Shown one piece after another: positions 50,404 to 58,390 of a stretch of 64,000 nucleotides of DNA. The DNA comes from Candidatus Sulfotelmatobacter sp. GTDB taxonomy: Bacteria; Acidobacteriota; Terriglobia; Terriglobales; Acidobacteriaceae. The first letter of the stretch is position 1. The number at the start of each line of letters is the position of its first letter. The notes beneath the pieces are model-generated. The model saw nothing but the letters and a program-made list of their open reading frames with translations. It had not been told where the DNA came from and ran no database searches. Position numbers and translations under genes: made by a program. The stretch covers positions 1,178,001-1,242,000 of the forward strand of contig DASYBM010000004.1 of NCBI GenBank assembly GCA_036500765.1, written 5' to 3'.

Positions 50404-52974
50404 TTAATGATGCCCGCCGCCGTGGCCGCCACCACCAGAATGTCCGCCTCCGCCGCTCGAGTGTCCACCGCCGCCCGACGAGTGGCCGCCGCTCGGGGCA
50501 CTCGAATGACCGCCACCAAAGCTGGGAGCACTATGGCTGGGAGCACCGTGCGGTCCACCATAGCCTGGCCCACCATAGCTTGGAGCACCGTGATAGCCAC
50601 CGTACCCGCCGTAGCCTCCACGGCCATATCCGCCATACGACGGCGCGCGCACGATCGGCTGATGCATATCTAACTGCGGACGCGATCCAGAAGGTCCGCG
50701 GCCATAGCCGCCCGAATACGAACCACCGCGCGACTCCGCCGCTCCTGGCCTGGACGCGCCAGGCATCGAGCGCTGCGTCATCGTGCTGGGAGCAGTGCGG
50801 TTCCAGTAGCTGCCGCTGCTGCCACGGGCCGCTGATTCGCCGGCTGCCCCGCGCGAAGCTTCGCTGGATCGTTCATTGTTGGAACGTGCAATGTTCGACT
50901 GCTGGGTAAACGGCCGGAAGCCGTCGCGGCTGGCGGCAGAAGACTGCGCCGTTCCATGCTCTGATTCCACGCTTCTGGAACCCGTATTGGACTCCCCATT
51001 TGTCCGTCCCGAGCTGCCCATCGCCGGGGAACGATTGCTCGGCGGTGTAAAGGTGCGGCTGCCGTTCTGCCCTTCGACATTCCGCGATCCAGAGTTGCCG
51101 ATCCCGCGATTGGAATCCCGATTAGCGGTTGTGGCTGCACTGGACCGCTGCATGTTGCTACCGGCAGTAGCCCCGCGGACCCCAGCTGATTCGCGTGCCC
51201 CCTGCCCACTGAAGCTGCGACCTCCCGCCGGAATTGCGCCGACATGGTTCGCCGCCATCGTCTGCCGCAGACTTGCCGTCTGTTGCTGGAACGACGCTGG
51301 ACGCGCCACATTGTTATGCGAGCCAAAGAAACGTTGTGAACTGTTACGCACCGTTGACGGAGCTGCCGCGCGTCCACTGGCCGAAAGGCTCGCCCGTGAC
51401 GGAACCACCGGCAGATTGCCCGCCATCATATGCGCCCCGCTGATCTGCGAACGCGTCGCCGCCATAGCCGTCACACGCCCGGCGCCGAAGTGCCCGGCGT
51501 TGACCGTCGAGAGCGCGCGGCCAATGTGGTTGTCGCGAATATTCGCGATGTTGGAGAAGCGGTTCCCCGCGTGCAGCGGCGCAAAGCCACCGAAGCGGTT
51601 AAAGCCGCCGTGGAAACCGACGTAGCCGAAGCGTCCCCGGTATCCACCCCACCATGGATGAAACCAATCACAGGGTCCGATCGGGAGCCAGCCGAAGCCT
51701 CCCCATCCGCCCCAGCCAAATCCGAAGCCGAAGCCGGCGCCCCATCCCCAGAACGAGACATAGGCAGGGGCCCAGAACGGGTTATAGCCGGCATAAACTG
51801 GCCCCGGCCACCAAGCCCAGGCTCCGCCATAGGGGAACCAGCGGCCGTAGTGATAAGGCGCCCATCCCCAAGGCTCGTAGCCAACCCACGTCCAGCCATA
51901 ATAAGGCTCGTAGGTCCAGTTGCCATTGCGATACGGAACCCAGCCATCCGGTTCGTTCGGAACCCAAACGTCACCGTAGTCGGGAACGTTTCTCCAGCTG
52001 CCATAGGCATCGAGATCCTGCGAACCCGTGTAGTAGCGATTGGTGTGGCGCCAGGAGTTGGCGTTGCGGATCATGTGATCGCGGTCGCTGTTCCAGCGGT
52101 CCCAGTCGTCGCGATCGGGAGCCTGTGAAATCTTGTACTGTGCGGAGTCGGCATCGCCCCGAATCGTCGCCATATCTCCCGCGCGAACTTCCGTGCTGCC
52201 CTGCGGCGTGGCGATCTGCGCTTCGCCCTGACGCACGATCACAATCGTATCGCCATCGGGCCGTACTTCAATCCGGAAGACGCCATCGTGATGCGCGGGA
52301 TGGATCGCCACGTTCGGCGTATCAATCTCAGGCTCGGCTTCACTGTCTTTCGAAACCGAATAGTTGGCAATGCCCTGGCCCAACTGAATCTGAATGTTTT
52401 TTCTGGTCAGGTTTGCGATGTTGGCCTTGGAGTTCGCACCCAGGCGAAGAATGTTGGCGAAGTCGAGCTGCAACTCGGTGCGGGCGTTGTCGCCAACTGA
52501 AACTTTGTCGCCGGTCATGACCGGCTGATTTAAGACCGCTGCCGACCAGTCGCCGGAATCGCCACGTTGCGTAGAAACGTCGCCATGAATCAAACTAACG
52601 CGAGCCACGCCTTGATCGGTCTTTGCGGGCGCTTCGCCGGAGGGTCCACCGGGCTGCGCCTCGGTAGGCTGCGCATCACTCGGCTGCATGTCGCTGGGCG
52701 GCGCCTGCGGGCCTGGTTGGTTATCATCTGGATTGGCCTGATCTTGATTCGCTTGATCTTGATTGGCCTGATAAGGGCCATTCTGATCTGGACCGGCCTG
52801 ACCTGCACTGGGTTTGTCTTGACCCATCTGCGGCTGCCCGATTTCCATGGGCGCGCTCGGCTGATCCGATGGCTTTGGTCCTTCTTCGGTGGTCTGCGCG
52901 AGCGTGCTAATTGAAAACGCACCCGATAACGCGAGCATTATGATTGCTAAACCTGCCATGAATCTGTTCTTCAT
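50404..52974 (-). CDS. Exported FecR-domain/DUF6600 protein with Gly-His-rich tail
   Basis: 856 aa, ATG 52974 after AGGGGTGG. The signal peptide is about 1-27, then a Pro/Gln/Asp-rich spacer with repeated DQANQ words (about 55-85). A FecR domain follows (about 120-260, VSLIHGDVSTQRGDSGDW and LDFANILRLGANSKANIANL). A DUF6600-like Trp/Tyr-rich block (about 300-450) contains DGWVPYRNGNWTYEPYYGWT and WGWAPYHYGRW. The last 90 residues are almost only Gly, Tyr, Ser, Pro and His (YGGYGRGGYGGYGGYHG, then GGGHSSGG repeats). Location is likely periplasm or cell surface. Function unknown; a paralogue lies at 58391-60400. Confidence 0.8.
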   Translation of the reverse strand: MKNRFMAGLAIIMLALSGAFSISTLAQTTEEGPKPSDQPSAPMEIGQPQMGQDKPSAGQAGPDQNGPYQANQDQANQDQANPDDNQPGPQAPPSDMQPSDAQPTEAQPGGPSGEAPAKTDQGVARVSLIHGDVSTQRGDSGDWSAAVLNQPVMTGDKVSVGDNARTELQLDFANILRLGANSKANIANLTRKNIQIQLGQGIANYSVSKDSEAEPEIDTPNVAIHPAHHDGVFRIEVRPDGDTIVIVRQGEAQIATPQGSTEVRAGDMATIRGDADSAQYKISQAPDRDDWDRWNSDRDHMIRNANSWRHTNRYYTGSQDLDAYGSWRNVPDYGDVWVPNEPDGWVPYRNGNWTYEPYYGWTWVGYEPWGWAPYHYGRWFPYGGAWAWWPGPVYAGYNPFWAPAYVSFWGWGAGFGFGFGWGGWGGFGWLPIGPCDWFHPWWGGYRGRFGYVGFHGGFNRFGGFAPLHAGNRFSNIANIRDNHIGRALSTVNAGHFGAGRVTAMAATRSQISGAHMMAGNLPVVPSRASLSASGRAAAPSTVRNSSQRFFGSHNNVARPASFQQQTASLRQTMAANHVGAIPAGGRSFSGQGARESAGVRGATAGSNMQRSSAATTANRDSNRGIGNSGSRNVEGQNGSRTFTPPSNRSPAMGSSGRTNGESNTGSRSVESEHGTAQSSAASRDGFRPFTQQSNIARSNNERSSEASRGAAGESAARGSSGSYWNRTAPSTMTQRSMPGASRPGAAESRGGSYSGGYGRGPSGSRPQLDMHQPIVRAPSYGGYGRGGYGGYGGYHGAPSYGGPGYGGPHGAPSHSAPSFGGGHSSAPSGGHSSGGGGHSSGGGGHSGGGGHGGGHH

Positions 52975-53048
52975 AACCCACCCCTCTTCGACTGGGCCAA
53001 ACCATCAGAAACCGCACGCCGAGGAAGATAGATACACCGAAGAAGATG

Positions 53049-53065
53049 GGCACGTGCCATGCCAA
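53049..53065 (-). promoter_or_regulatory. Sigma-54-like motif overlapping a perfect 10-bp palindrome
   Basis: On the minus strand, TTGGCATGGCACGTGCC has GG and GC dinucleotides 10 nt apart, as in -24/-12 promoters (TGGCA-G....-TGC matches 9 of 12 consensus bases). It lies about 75 nt upstream of the FecR/DUF6600 start at 52974. It also contains the exact palindrome GGCACGTGCC, so it could instead be an operator. Confidence 0.35.
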
Positions 53066-53365
53066 AACGGAAATAATGGTGTATGTTACAACTCATTTGT
53101 TTTCAGCAAGGAACGTGGTAAAGCAACCTTCGAAGAAAGTCGGATTCGGAAAAGTTGGCCGACCTCAGCCAAGGGTGGTGGTTTTTGGCCAGTTGAGGTG
53201 GAACGATCCGTGTGCCAAGATTTCTGTCACGACCGTTACTGAGCGGCTAAAAGGAACAGCCGAATTTTCGTGCAAGAAACTGGCAACCCTGATTCCGAAA
53301 GATGTATCACATTTCGTCCCAATCATCGCAATGCCGTCTTAGAGGTGGACGATGTGTCCATTTCT

Positions 53366-53393
53366 GTTTAGTAAACCTGGTTTTAATAAAACC
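53366..53393. promoter_or_regulatory. Pair of adjacent A/T-rich palindromes, candidate operator
   Basis: GTTTA-G-TAAAC (53366-53376) and GGTTTTA-A-TAAAACC (53379-53393) lie two bases apart, 107 nt before the DUF899 gene. Odd-centred perfect palindromes of this size are typical of dimeric repressor sites. Promoter hexamers were not resolved. Confidence 0.4.
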
Positions 53394-53499
53394 TGGGACT
53401 GATCGTTGTCTACACGATCTCGCCGTGCCGGCTCGCGGCGCGCGCGCGGTCAAAATGTCTCGCACGATGCACTAACTCCAAATACGAATCAAAGGAGCG

Positions 53500-54327
53500 A
53501 TGAAAATGTCGCAACGCACAGTCGATAATCCGAATGTGACACACAAGAATGGAACACGTGAAGACTCGACGATGAAGACACCTTCGATCGTGTCCGGGCA
53601 GGAGTGGGAGGCTGCACGGCAACAGCTCCTTGTGAAGGAGAAGGCCTTTACCCGGTCCCGTGATGCGCTGGCCGCCGAGCGTCGACGCATGCCGTGGATG
53701 GCGGTGGAGAGAAAGTACGAGTTCGACGGGCCCAACGGTAAGGTTAGCCTGCTCGATCTGTTCGAGGGGCGCAGGCAGTTGATCGTCTATCGCGCCTTCT
53801 TCGAGCCCGGGGTTTTTGGTTGGCCCGAGCACGCCTGCCGCGGCTGCTCCCTAGGCGCCGATCAGGTCGCCCACCTGGCGCATCTGAACGCTCGCGATAC
53901 CACTCTCGCCTGGGCCTCCCGCGCGCCACAGGCGGACATCGCCCGCCTGAAAGCGCGGATGGGCTGGGAGATGCCCTGGTACACCATGACGGATAATTTC
54001 GACAAGGACTTCGGCGTCGATGAATGGCATGGCCACAATGTGTTCTTCCGCGACGGCGAGCGGGTGTTCCGCACATACTTCGTCAACAGCCGCGGGGACG
54101 AAGCGATGGGCACCACCTGGAGTTACCTGGACATTACGCCGCTCGGTCGCCAGGAGACCTGGGAGGATTCTCCAGAGGGCTATCCCCAGACCCCGCCCTA
54201 CAAGTGGTGGAACTGGCACGACAACTACGATGCCGAGCCCACGCCCAACCCGAAGTGGGTCGATATACTAACCGACCCTCAAGCAGCGGCCACCCGAAGG
54301 CGCGACGAAGAGGCGAAAGCGAGCTAA
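53500..54327 (+). CDS. DUF899 family (thioredoxin-like fold) protein
   Basis: 275 aa from ATG 53500 (AAAGGAGCG upstream); MKTPSI at 53572 is an alternative start. The DUF899 body runs from SGQEWEAARQQLLVKEKAFT to the C-terminus, with AAERRRMPWMAVERKYEFDG, YRAFFEPGVFGWPEHACRGC and the strand DITPLGRQETWEDSPEGYPQ, then YKWWNWHDNY. The fold is related to thioredoxin/AhpC. The Cys pair in ACRGCS is a candidate redox site. It is often described as a dithiol-disulfide isomerase-like protein, but activity is unproven. Confidence 0.85.
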   Translation: MKMSQRTVDNPNVTHKNGTREDSTMKTPSIVSGQEWEAARQQLLVKEKAFTRSRDALAAERRRMPWMAVERKYEFDGPNGKVSLLDLFEGRRQLIVYRAFFEPGVFGWPEHACRGCSLGADQVAHLAHLNARDTTLAWASRAPQADIARLKARMGWEMPWYTMTDNFDKDFGVDEWHGHNVFFRDGERVFRTYFVNSRGDEAMGTTWSYLDITPLGRQETWEDSPEGYPQTPPYKWWNWHDNYDAEPTPNPKWVDILTDPQAAATRRRDEEAKAS

Positions 54328-54526
54328 AGCAAGGGCGCTTCCTTTGGTTGCCTGGGAGCAGGCGGCTCTTTTGACCCGCGTCACGTGGGAGTTGCGCGAT
54401 TGCGTCCGCAGGTGCGCGGAGCATGAGGGAAAGGGGGGACGTGTCGCGTTTATTCCCTCCCCGATATGGAACAGCCGCCAAAATCCAGCCGAAGGTTGTT
54501 GTATGTTGTCGCGGAACAACACGGCG

Positions 54527-55384
54527 CTATTTCTCCAGCGATTTGATGAACTCTTCCAGCACCTTATTGAACTTCTCCGGATCATCCACAAACAATGCGT
54601 GCCCGTCGCCGTCGAATCGTTCCAGCCGGACCTTGTCGCCGAGATGCATTTTCAGGTAGTCGGCCGTGGGCTGCGACTCGGGCTGGTAGGCGAACAGCAC
54701 AGGGCGATTCATCTTGGCCAGGCCCGCGGAGAAGTCGGTGACGGTAATCATGTTGTAGATGAGCGTGACCGCGGTGTCGGCGGGAGTATGCATGGACGCG
54801 TCGACCACGCGTTGCAAATAGTCCTCAGGCTGCGGTTTCTTGTACATGCTGTGCACGAAACCAGTGGCTTGCTTCTGGCGATCCTGCTGGAGTTGGTTCA
54901 TCCAGCCGGAGATGCCGGTGAACATCTCCATCGATGGCTTATCGCTAAGATAGCCGTCGACCAGGACAATGCCGGCGACGTTTTCGGTGCCGAATTCTTC
55001 CGCGTATTTCACCAGCTCCCCGCAAGCCATCGACCAGCCGACCAGCACCGGCTGTTTCAGCGCGAGATGATCGACGAGTTCCTTATAGTCGCGGGCGCGG
55101 GTTTCGGGAAGATGGCCGAATGTTGGCTGATCGCTTTCGCCCTGCGAACGCGGGTCTACAGCGACCACGTGATAACTTTTCGAAAACTCATCGATCTGCT
55201 TTTGCCAGATCCACGCGGGCATCGTCCACCCTGGAATGAAGACAATAGCGCGGCCGCTGCCCGCTTCGAGGTAATGGATGCTGACGCCATCCGAGGTTTT
55301 GAAAGAGGCGCTCTTCGGCGCCTGCGCGAAAAGCGCCGGCATTGACACGATACAAATCACGAACACAGCGAGTCTGGTTCTCAT
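54527..55384 (-). CDS. Secreted alpha/beta hydrolase
   Basis: 285 aa, ATG 55384 with GAGGAG upstream. The signal peptide ends near FAQA (residue 20). Fold markers are VFIPGWTMPAWIWQKQ (oxyanion hole), VAVDPRSQGESDQP, the nucleophile elbow VGWSMACGE with its Ser, and GDGHALFVDDPEKFN with the catalytic His. The acid residue is probably the Asp before the last strands. Substrate unknown; the nearest style is non-heme peroxidase or esterase-like hydrolases. It sits 11 nt downstream of the NtrC regulator gene and may be co-transcribed with it. Confidence 0.88.
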   Translation of the reverse strand: MRTRLAVFVICIVSMPALFAQAPKSASFKTSDGVSIHYLEAGSGRAIVFIPGWTMPAWIWQKQIDEFSKSYHVVAVDPRSQGESDQPTFGHLPETRARDYKELVDHLALKQPVLVGWSMACGELVKYAEEFGTENVAGIVLVDGYLSDKPSMEMFTGISGWMNQLQQDRQKQATGFVHSMYKKPQPEDYLQRVVDASMHTPADTAVTLIYNMITVTDFSAGLAKMNRPVLFAYQPESQPTADYLKMHLGDKVRLERFDGDGHALFVDDPEKFNKVLEEFIKSLEK

Positions 55385-55395
55385 CTGTCGCTCCT

Positions 55396-56766
55396 CTACG
55401 CTTCTTTCTCGCCTTCATCGGCGATCCCAATCTTAGACAGGCGATATCGCAGCGCATTGCGCGACAGGCCGAGCAGGCGTGCGGCCTGGCTTTTATTGCC
55501 GTTGGCGCGGCGCAGAGCTTCCTGCACCATTTCATCTTCCCATTGCTCAAGGGTCATGCCGTCGGGAAGGAATCCACCTCGACCGCTCGCCGCTTTGGCG
55601 GGGCGCGCGTCGATGTGAATATCCGATGCGCCGAGCACGTTGCCCTTGGCGAGCGCGCAGGCGCGCTCGACAATGTTTTGCAACTCGCGCACATTTCCCG
55701 GCCAATGATAATTCACCAGAATCTGCATCGCCTCCGGGGTAATGCCTTCGATTGGCTTGCCGGACTCTCCGGTGAATCGGGAAATAAAAAGATTCGCCAG
55801 ATCCGGGATATCTTCCTTGCGTTCCCGCAGCGGCGCGATGTCGATGGGAACAACATTCAGGCGGTAGTAAAGATCTTCGCGAAACGTGCCTTGCTCAAGC
55901 GCCTCGCGCAAATCTTTATTGGTCGCTGCGATAAGACGCACATCGACCTTCACGGTCCGCGTGCCGCCCAGGCGCTCGAACTCGCGCTCCTGCAAGACGC
56001 GCAACAGTTTCACCTGAGTCACAGCAGGCACGTCGCCGATTTCGTCCAGAAATAGCGTGCCTTTATCGGCTAGTTCGAACTTGCCCGGCTTGCTGGCGAC
56101 GGCTCCGGTGAACGCTCCCTTTTCGTAGCCGAACAATTCGCTTTCGAGCAGATTCTCTGGGATCGCGGTGCTATTGATCTTTAGAAACGGACCGGAAGCA
56201 CGGCGCGATTTCTCGTGAATGGCCCGCGCGATCAAATCTTTTCCCACCCCGCTTTCGCCGCCGAGCAGCACCGTCGCATTTGTCGGCGCAACGCGCTCGA
56301 CCGTGGCCAGCACCTCCTGCATTTTCGCACTGCGCGCGACCACGTTCGGATGCGCGTAACGCTTGCCCAACGCCTCGCGCAGCGTCCGGTTTTCTTCGCG
56401 CAAATTGCGGACGTCGAGTTCCTTATGGATCACCATCCGCATCTCGGTCAGCGAAAATGGCTTCAGAACGTAGTCGCTGGCGCCGGCCTTCATGGCCTCA
56501 ACGGCGGTCTCAACGCTGCCGAATGCAGTCATGACCACGACGGGCAGCGCGGCATTCTGGTGCTTGATCGTCTGCAGGAACTCGAGGCCGTTCATGCCGG
56601 GAAGTTTCAGGTCGGTCAAAACGAGATCGACCGAATTTTCCCGGAGCAGTTTGAGGCCGGTTTCGGCGTCGCCAGCCGAGAGTGTAGTGAAGCCGTCGTC
56701 GCCCAGATTCAACTCGAGCAGGCGGCGCATCTTCGCCTCGTCTTCAACGATCAGAATGGCCGGCAT
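55396..56766 (-). CDS. NtrC-family sigma-54-dependent response regulator
   Basis: 456 aa. The receiver (1-120) has phospho-acceptor D52 in VLTDLKLPG and KP in YVLKPFSLTE. The AAA+ domain (about 140-370) has Walker A GESGVGKDLIARAIHE, the sigma-54 contact loop GAFTGA, Walker B GTLFLDEIGD and sensor RLIAATNKDLREA. The Fis-type DNA-binding end (about 405-450) is ALRRANGNKSQAARLLGLSR. It should activate sigma-54 promoters. The partner kinase gene precedes it (start side) with a 40-nt gap. Confidence 0.95.
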   Translation of the reverse strand: MPAILIVEDEAKMRRLLELNLGDDGFTTLSAGDAETGLKLLRENSVDLVLTDLKLPGMNGLEFLQTIKHQNAALPVVVMTAFGSVETAVEAMKAGASDYVLKPFSLTEMRMVIHKELDVRNLREENRTLREALGKRYAHPNVVARSAKMQEVLATVERVAPTNATVLLGGESGVGKDLIARAIHEKSRRASGPFLKINSTAIPENLLESELFGYEKGAFTGAVASKPGKFELADKGTLFLDEIGDVPAVTQVKLLRVLQEREFERLGGTRTVKVDVRLIAATNKDLREALEQGTFREDLYYRLNVVPIDIAPLRERKEDIPDLANLFISRFTGESGKPIEGITPEAMQILVNYHWPGNVRELQNIVERACALAKGNVLGASDIHIDARPAKAASGRGGFLPDGMTLEQWEDEMVQEALRRANGNKSQAARLLGLSRNALRYRLSKIGIADEGEKEA

Positions 56767-56806
56767 CAGCGCCTCGTCCTCGATTCAGTCTTCGATTCAG
56801 CCAGCT

Positions 56807-58186
56807 TCATGAGATCACCAGGTGAGCCGATTCGCCCACCCCAGCAGTCTCGGCGGCAACGGGAAAAAATATCACAAAGCGGGCGCCAGGACCGCTCGCA
56901 TCCAAGGGCGGTTTGCTCGAGTTTGACCTGCTCGAGCTTGACGCGCCGTCACCGCCAGGCTCCGTTGCACTTTCCACCCGGATGCTGCCCCCATGTCCAT
57001 CGATAATCTTCGAGACGATCGAGAGCCCCAGACCGACCCCGGTTTTCTTGGTCGTCACGAACGGGTTGAAAATCTGCTCTCGCAATTCGACGGGAATGCC
57101 CGGACCGGTATCTGCAATGCGAATTTCGACCCCCTCGATATTACCGCCGTCGCGATTCGTCCAAGCTTTTCGCACGTCGACGCGCAGCACGCCTCCGCTG
57201 GCGCTCATGGCATCGTAAGCATTCTGCACGATATTCACGAAAGCCTGCTCGCACAAACTCTCATCCAGCGGCACCAGGGGCAGGTTGTCGGCATAATTTT
57301 TTTCCACGCGAACCGGCGATCCTTTCCAGAACTGTGCCACATCGTTCAGCGCGCGATCGAGCACTGCGGTAATATCGCGAGGCGTGAGATCGGCGTGCAG
57401 CGGACGCGCGAAATCAAGAAAGCGGGTGACCAGCGCACTCAGCCGATTCGTTTCCGTCGAAATGTAACCGGCAAGTTCCGTGGCCAGAGGATTCGACTCG
57501 CCGAGCTTCTGCGTCAGCATCTCCGCCGAGCCTTTGATCACACCGAGCGGATTGCGGATCTCGTGCGCAAGCCCCGCAGAAAGTGCGCCCAGCGCCGCCA
57601 AACGCTCGGAACGCCGCGCTTCGGCCTGCGCTTGTTCGAGGCGGCGATTGGTTTCGGCCAGAGTCTCAGCCAACTCCTGGTAGCGCAAAGTCTGACGGCG
57701 ATTTTCAACCACGAAGCGATTCACCAGCATCGCCGGAAGAAAGAAAAACAGAATACGAATCGCCAGCAGGCCCAAAGATTCCTCTGTAATCTCGTATTCC
57801 CGCACCGCAGGATCGAGATACAGATAAGAGCAATACGCGGCCGAGGCCAGCGCGGTCCAGAAAAGTGTGAGCCAGGGTCCGAAATACTCAGCCGCCGTCA
57901 CTACCGGCAGGAAGTAGATTGGCCAGTAGCTGCTGTTGATGGTGATCTCGCCGGTGTGGTCGATGAGCAGCGTCGCCAGCGCTATTTTCGCCAGAACGAG
58001 ATAAACCGGACCACGCCGGGGCACACGCGCAATCAGCCAGCCCTCGCCCAATTGGAGCAAGCCGAAGCACAGCAGGATTTCCTGTTTGTGGATCTCCTGG
58101 ACTGGAGGCAGCAGCGCCAATCCCCCAAGGAAAATCAGCCACAGGACATCCATCCAGTTCATCGAGGGCCATTTGGCTTCGGTCAT
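56807..58186 (-). CDS. Membrane sensor histidine kinase (NtrB-like partner)
   Basis: 459 aa. The N-terminal 185 residues contain about five to six hydrophobic segments (MDVLWLIFLGGLALLPP, ILLCFGLLQLGEGWLIA, YFLPVVTAAEYFGPWLTLFW), so the input is a multi-span membrane domain without a large periplasmic part. A coiled coil follows (LAETNRRLEQAQAEARRSER), then HisKA with H in SAGLAHEIRNPLGVIKGSAE. The ATPase has NIVQNAYDAM, IADTGPGIPVE and GVGLGLSIVSKIIDGHGGSI. The start codon lies inside a 14-nt tandem repeat. The regulator gene follows. Confidence 0.93.
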   Translation of the reverse strand: MTEAKWPSMNWMDVLWLIFLGGLALLPPVQEIHKQEILLCFGLLQLGEGWLIARVPRRGPVYLVLAKIALATLLIDHTGEITINSSYWPIYFLPVVTAAEYFGPWLTLFWTALASAAYCSYLYLDPAVREYEITEESLGLLAIRILFFFLPAMLVNRFVVENRRQTLRYQELAETLAETNRRLEQAQAEARRSERLAALGALSAGLAHEIRNPLGVIKGSAEMLTQKLGESNPLATELAGYISTETNRLSALVTRFLDFARPLHADLTPRDITAVLDRALNDVAQFWKGSPVRVEKNYADNLPLVPLDESLCEQAFVNIVQNAYDAMSASGGVLRVDVRKAWTNRDGGNIEGVEIRIADTGPGIPVELREQIFNPFVTTKKTGVGLGLSIVSKIIDGHGGSIRVESATEPGGDGASSSSRSNSSKPPLDASGPGARFVIFFPVAAETAGVGESAHLVIS

Positions 58187-58230
58187 TTCGCTTCGGTCAT
58201 TTCGCTTCGTGCTCTTCGCTTCGTGCTTTT
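58175..58230. repeat. Four 14-nt tandem repeat units spanning a kinase start codon
   Basis: Units at 58175-58188, 58189-58202, 58203-58216 and 58217-58230 are near-identical (CGCTTCGGTCATTT-type, then CGCTTCGTGCTCTT and CGCTTCGTGCTTTT). On the coding strand the second unit supplies a five-codon upstream ORF (MTEAK, stop) whose TGA overlaps the kinase ATG (58186). Confidence 0.85.
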
Positions 58231-58277
58231 TGCTGATTGCCCTTTAGATTTTCTGCCGCGGCGGACGGCGATGTGGC

Positions 58278-58317
58278 AAAAAAGACTACGCCGGAAGAGG
58301 TTTCTCCTCTCCCGGCG
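58278..58317 (-). terminator. Probable Rho-independent terminator after the second FecR gene
   Basis: The stem CGCCGG (58289-58294) / CCGGCG (58312-58317) is extended by AGAGG/CCTCT with one mismatch and a TTTCT loop. On the minus strand a TTTTTT run follows six bases after the stem (58283-58278). It lies about 75 nt beyond the stop of the 58391-60400 gene. Confidence 0.7.
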
Positions 58318-58390
58318 TTGCCGTTACCTAAGCTGGGGATCGCAAGCGCATCTCATGCGAACCTATCACACCGCGAGCCCGCCGTCAGCG

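Larger units (their letters stand above)
52975..53499. other. Long intergenic region with promoter-like palindromes
   Basis: 525 nt between divergent genes. The short open frames here have no coding character. The region holds the GGCACGTGCC palindrome with a sigma-54-like spacing (53049-53065) and two adjacent A/T-rich palindromes (53366-53393), listed separately. No tRNA or riboswitch core was seen. Confidence 0.5.

Noticed and set aside
53046-53342. Short open frame in the gap before the DUF899 gene
   Set aside because: No ribosome site, no domain and non-coding-like composition. The region is better read as regulatory.
54344-55345. 333-codon plus-strand frame opposite the alpha/beta hydrolase
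   Set aside because: The hydrolase on the minus strand has signal peptide, nucleophile elbow and catalytic His; the plus frame has no domain.
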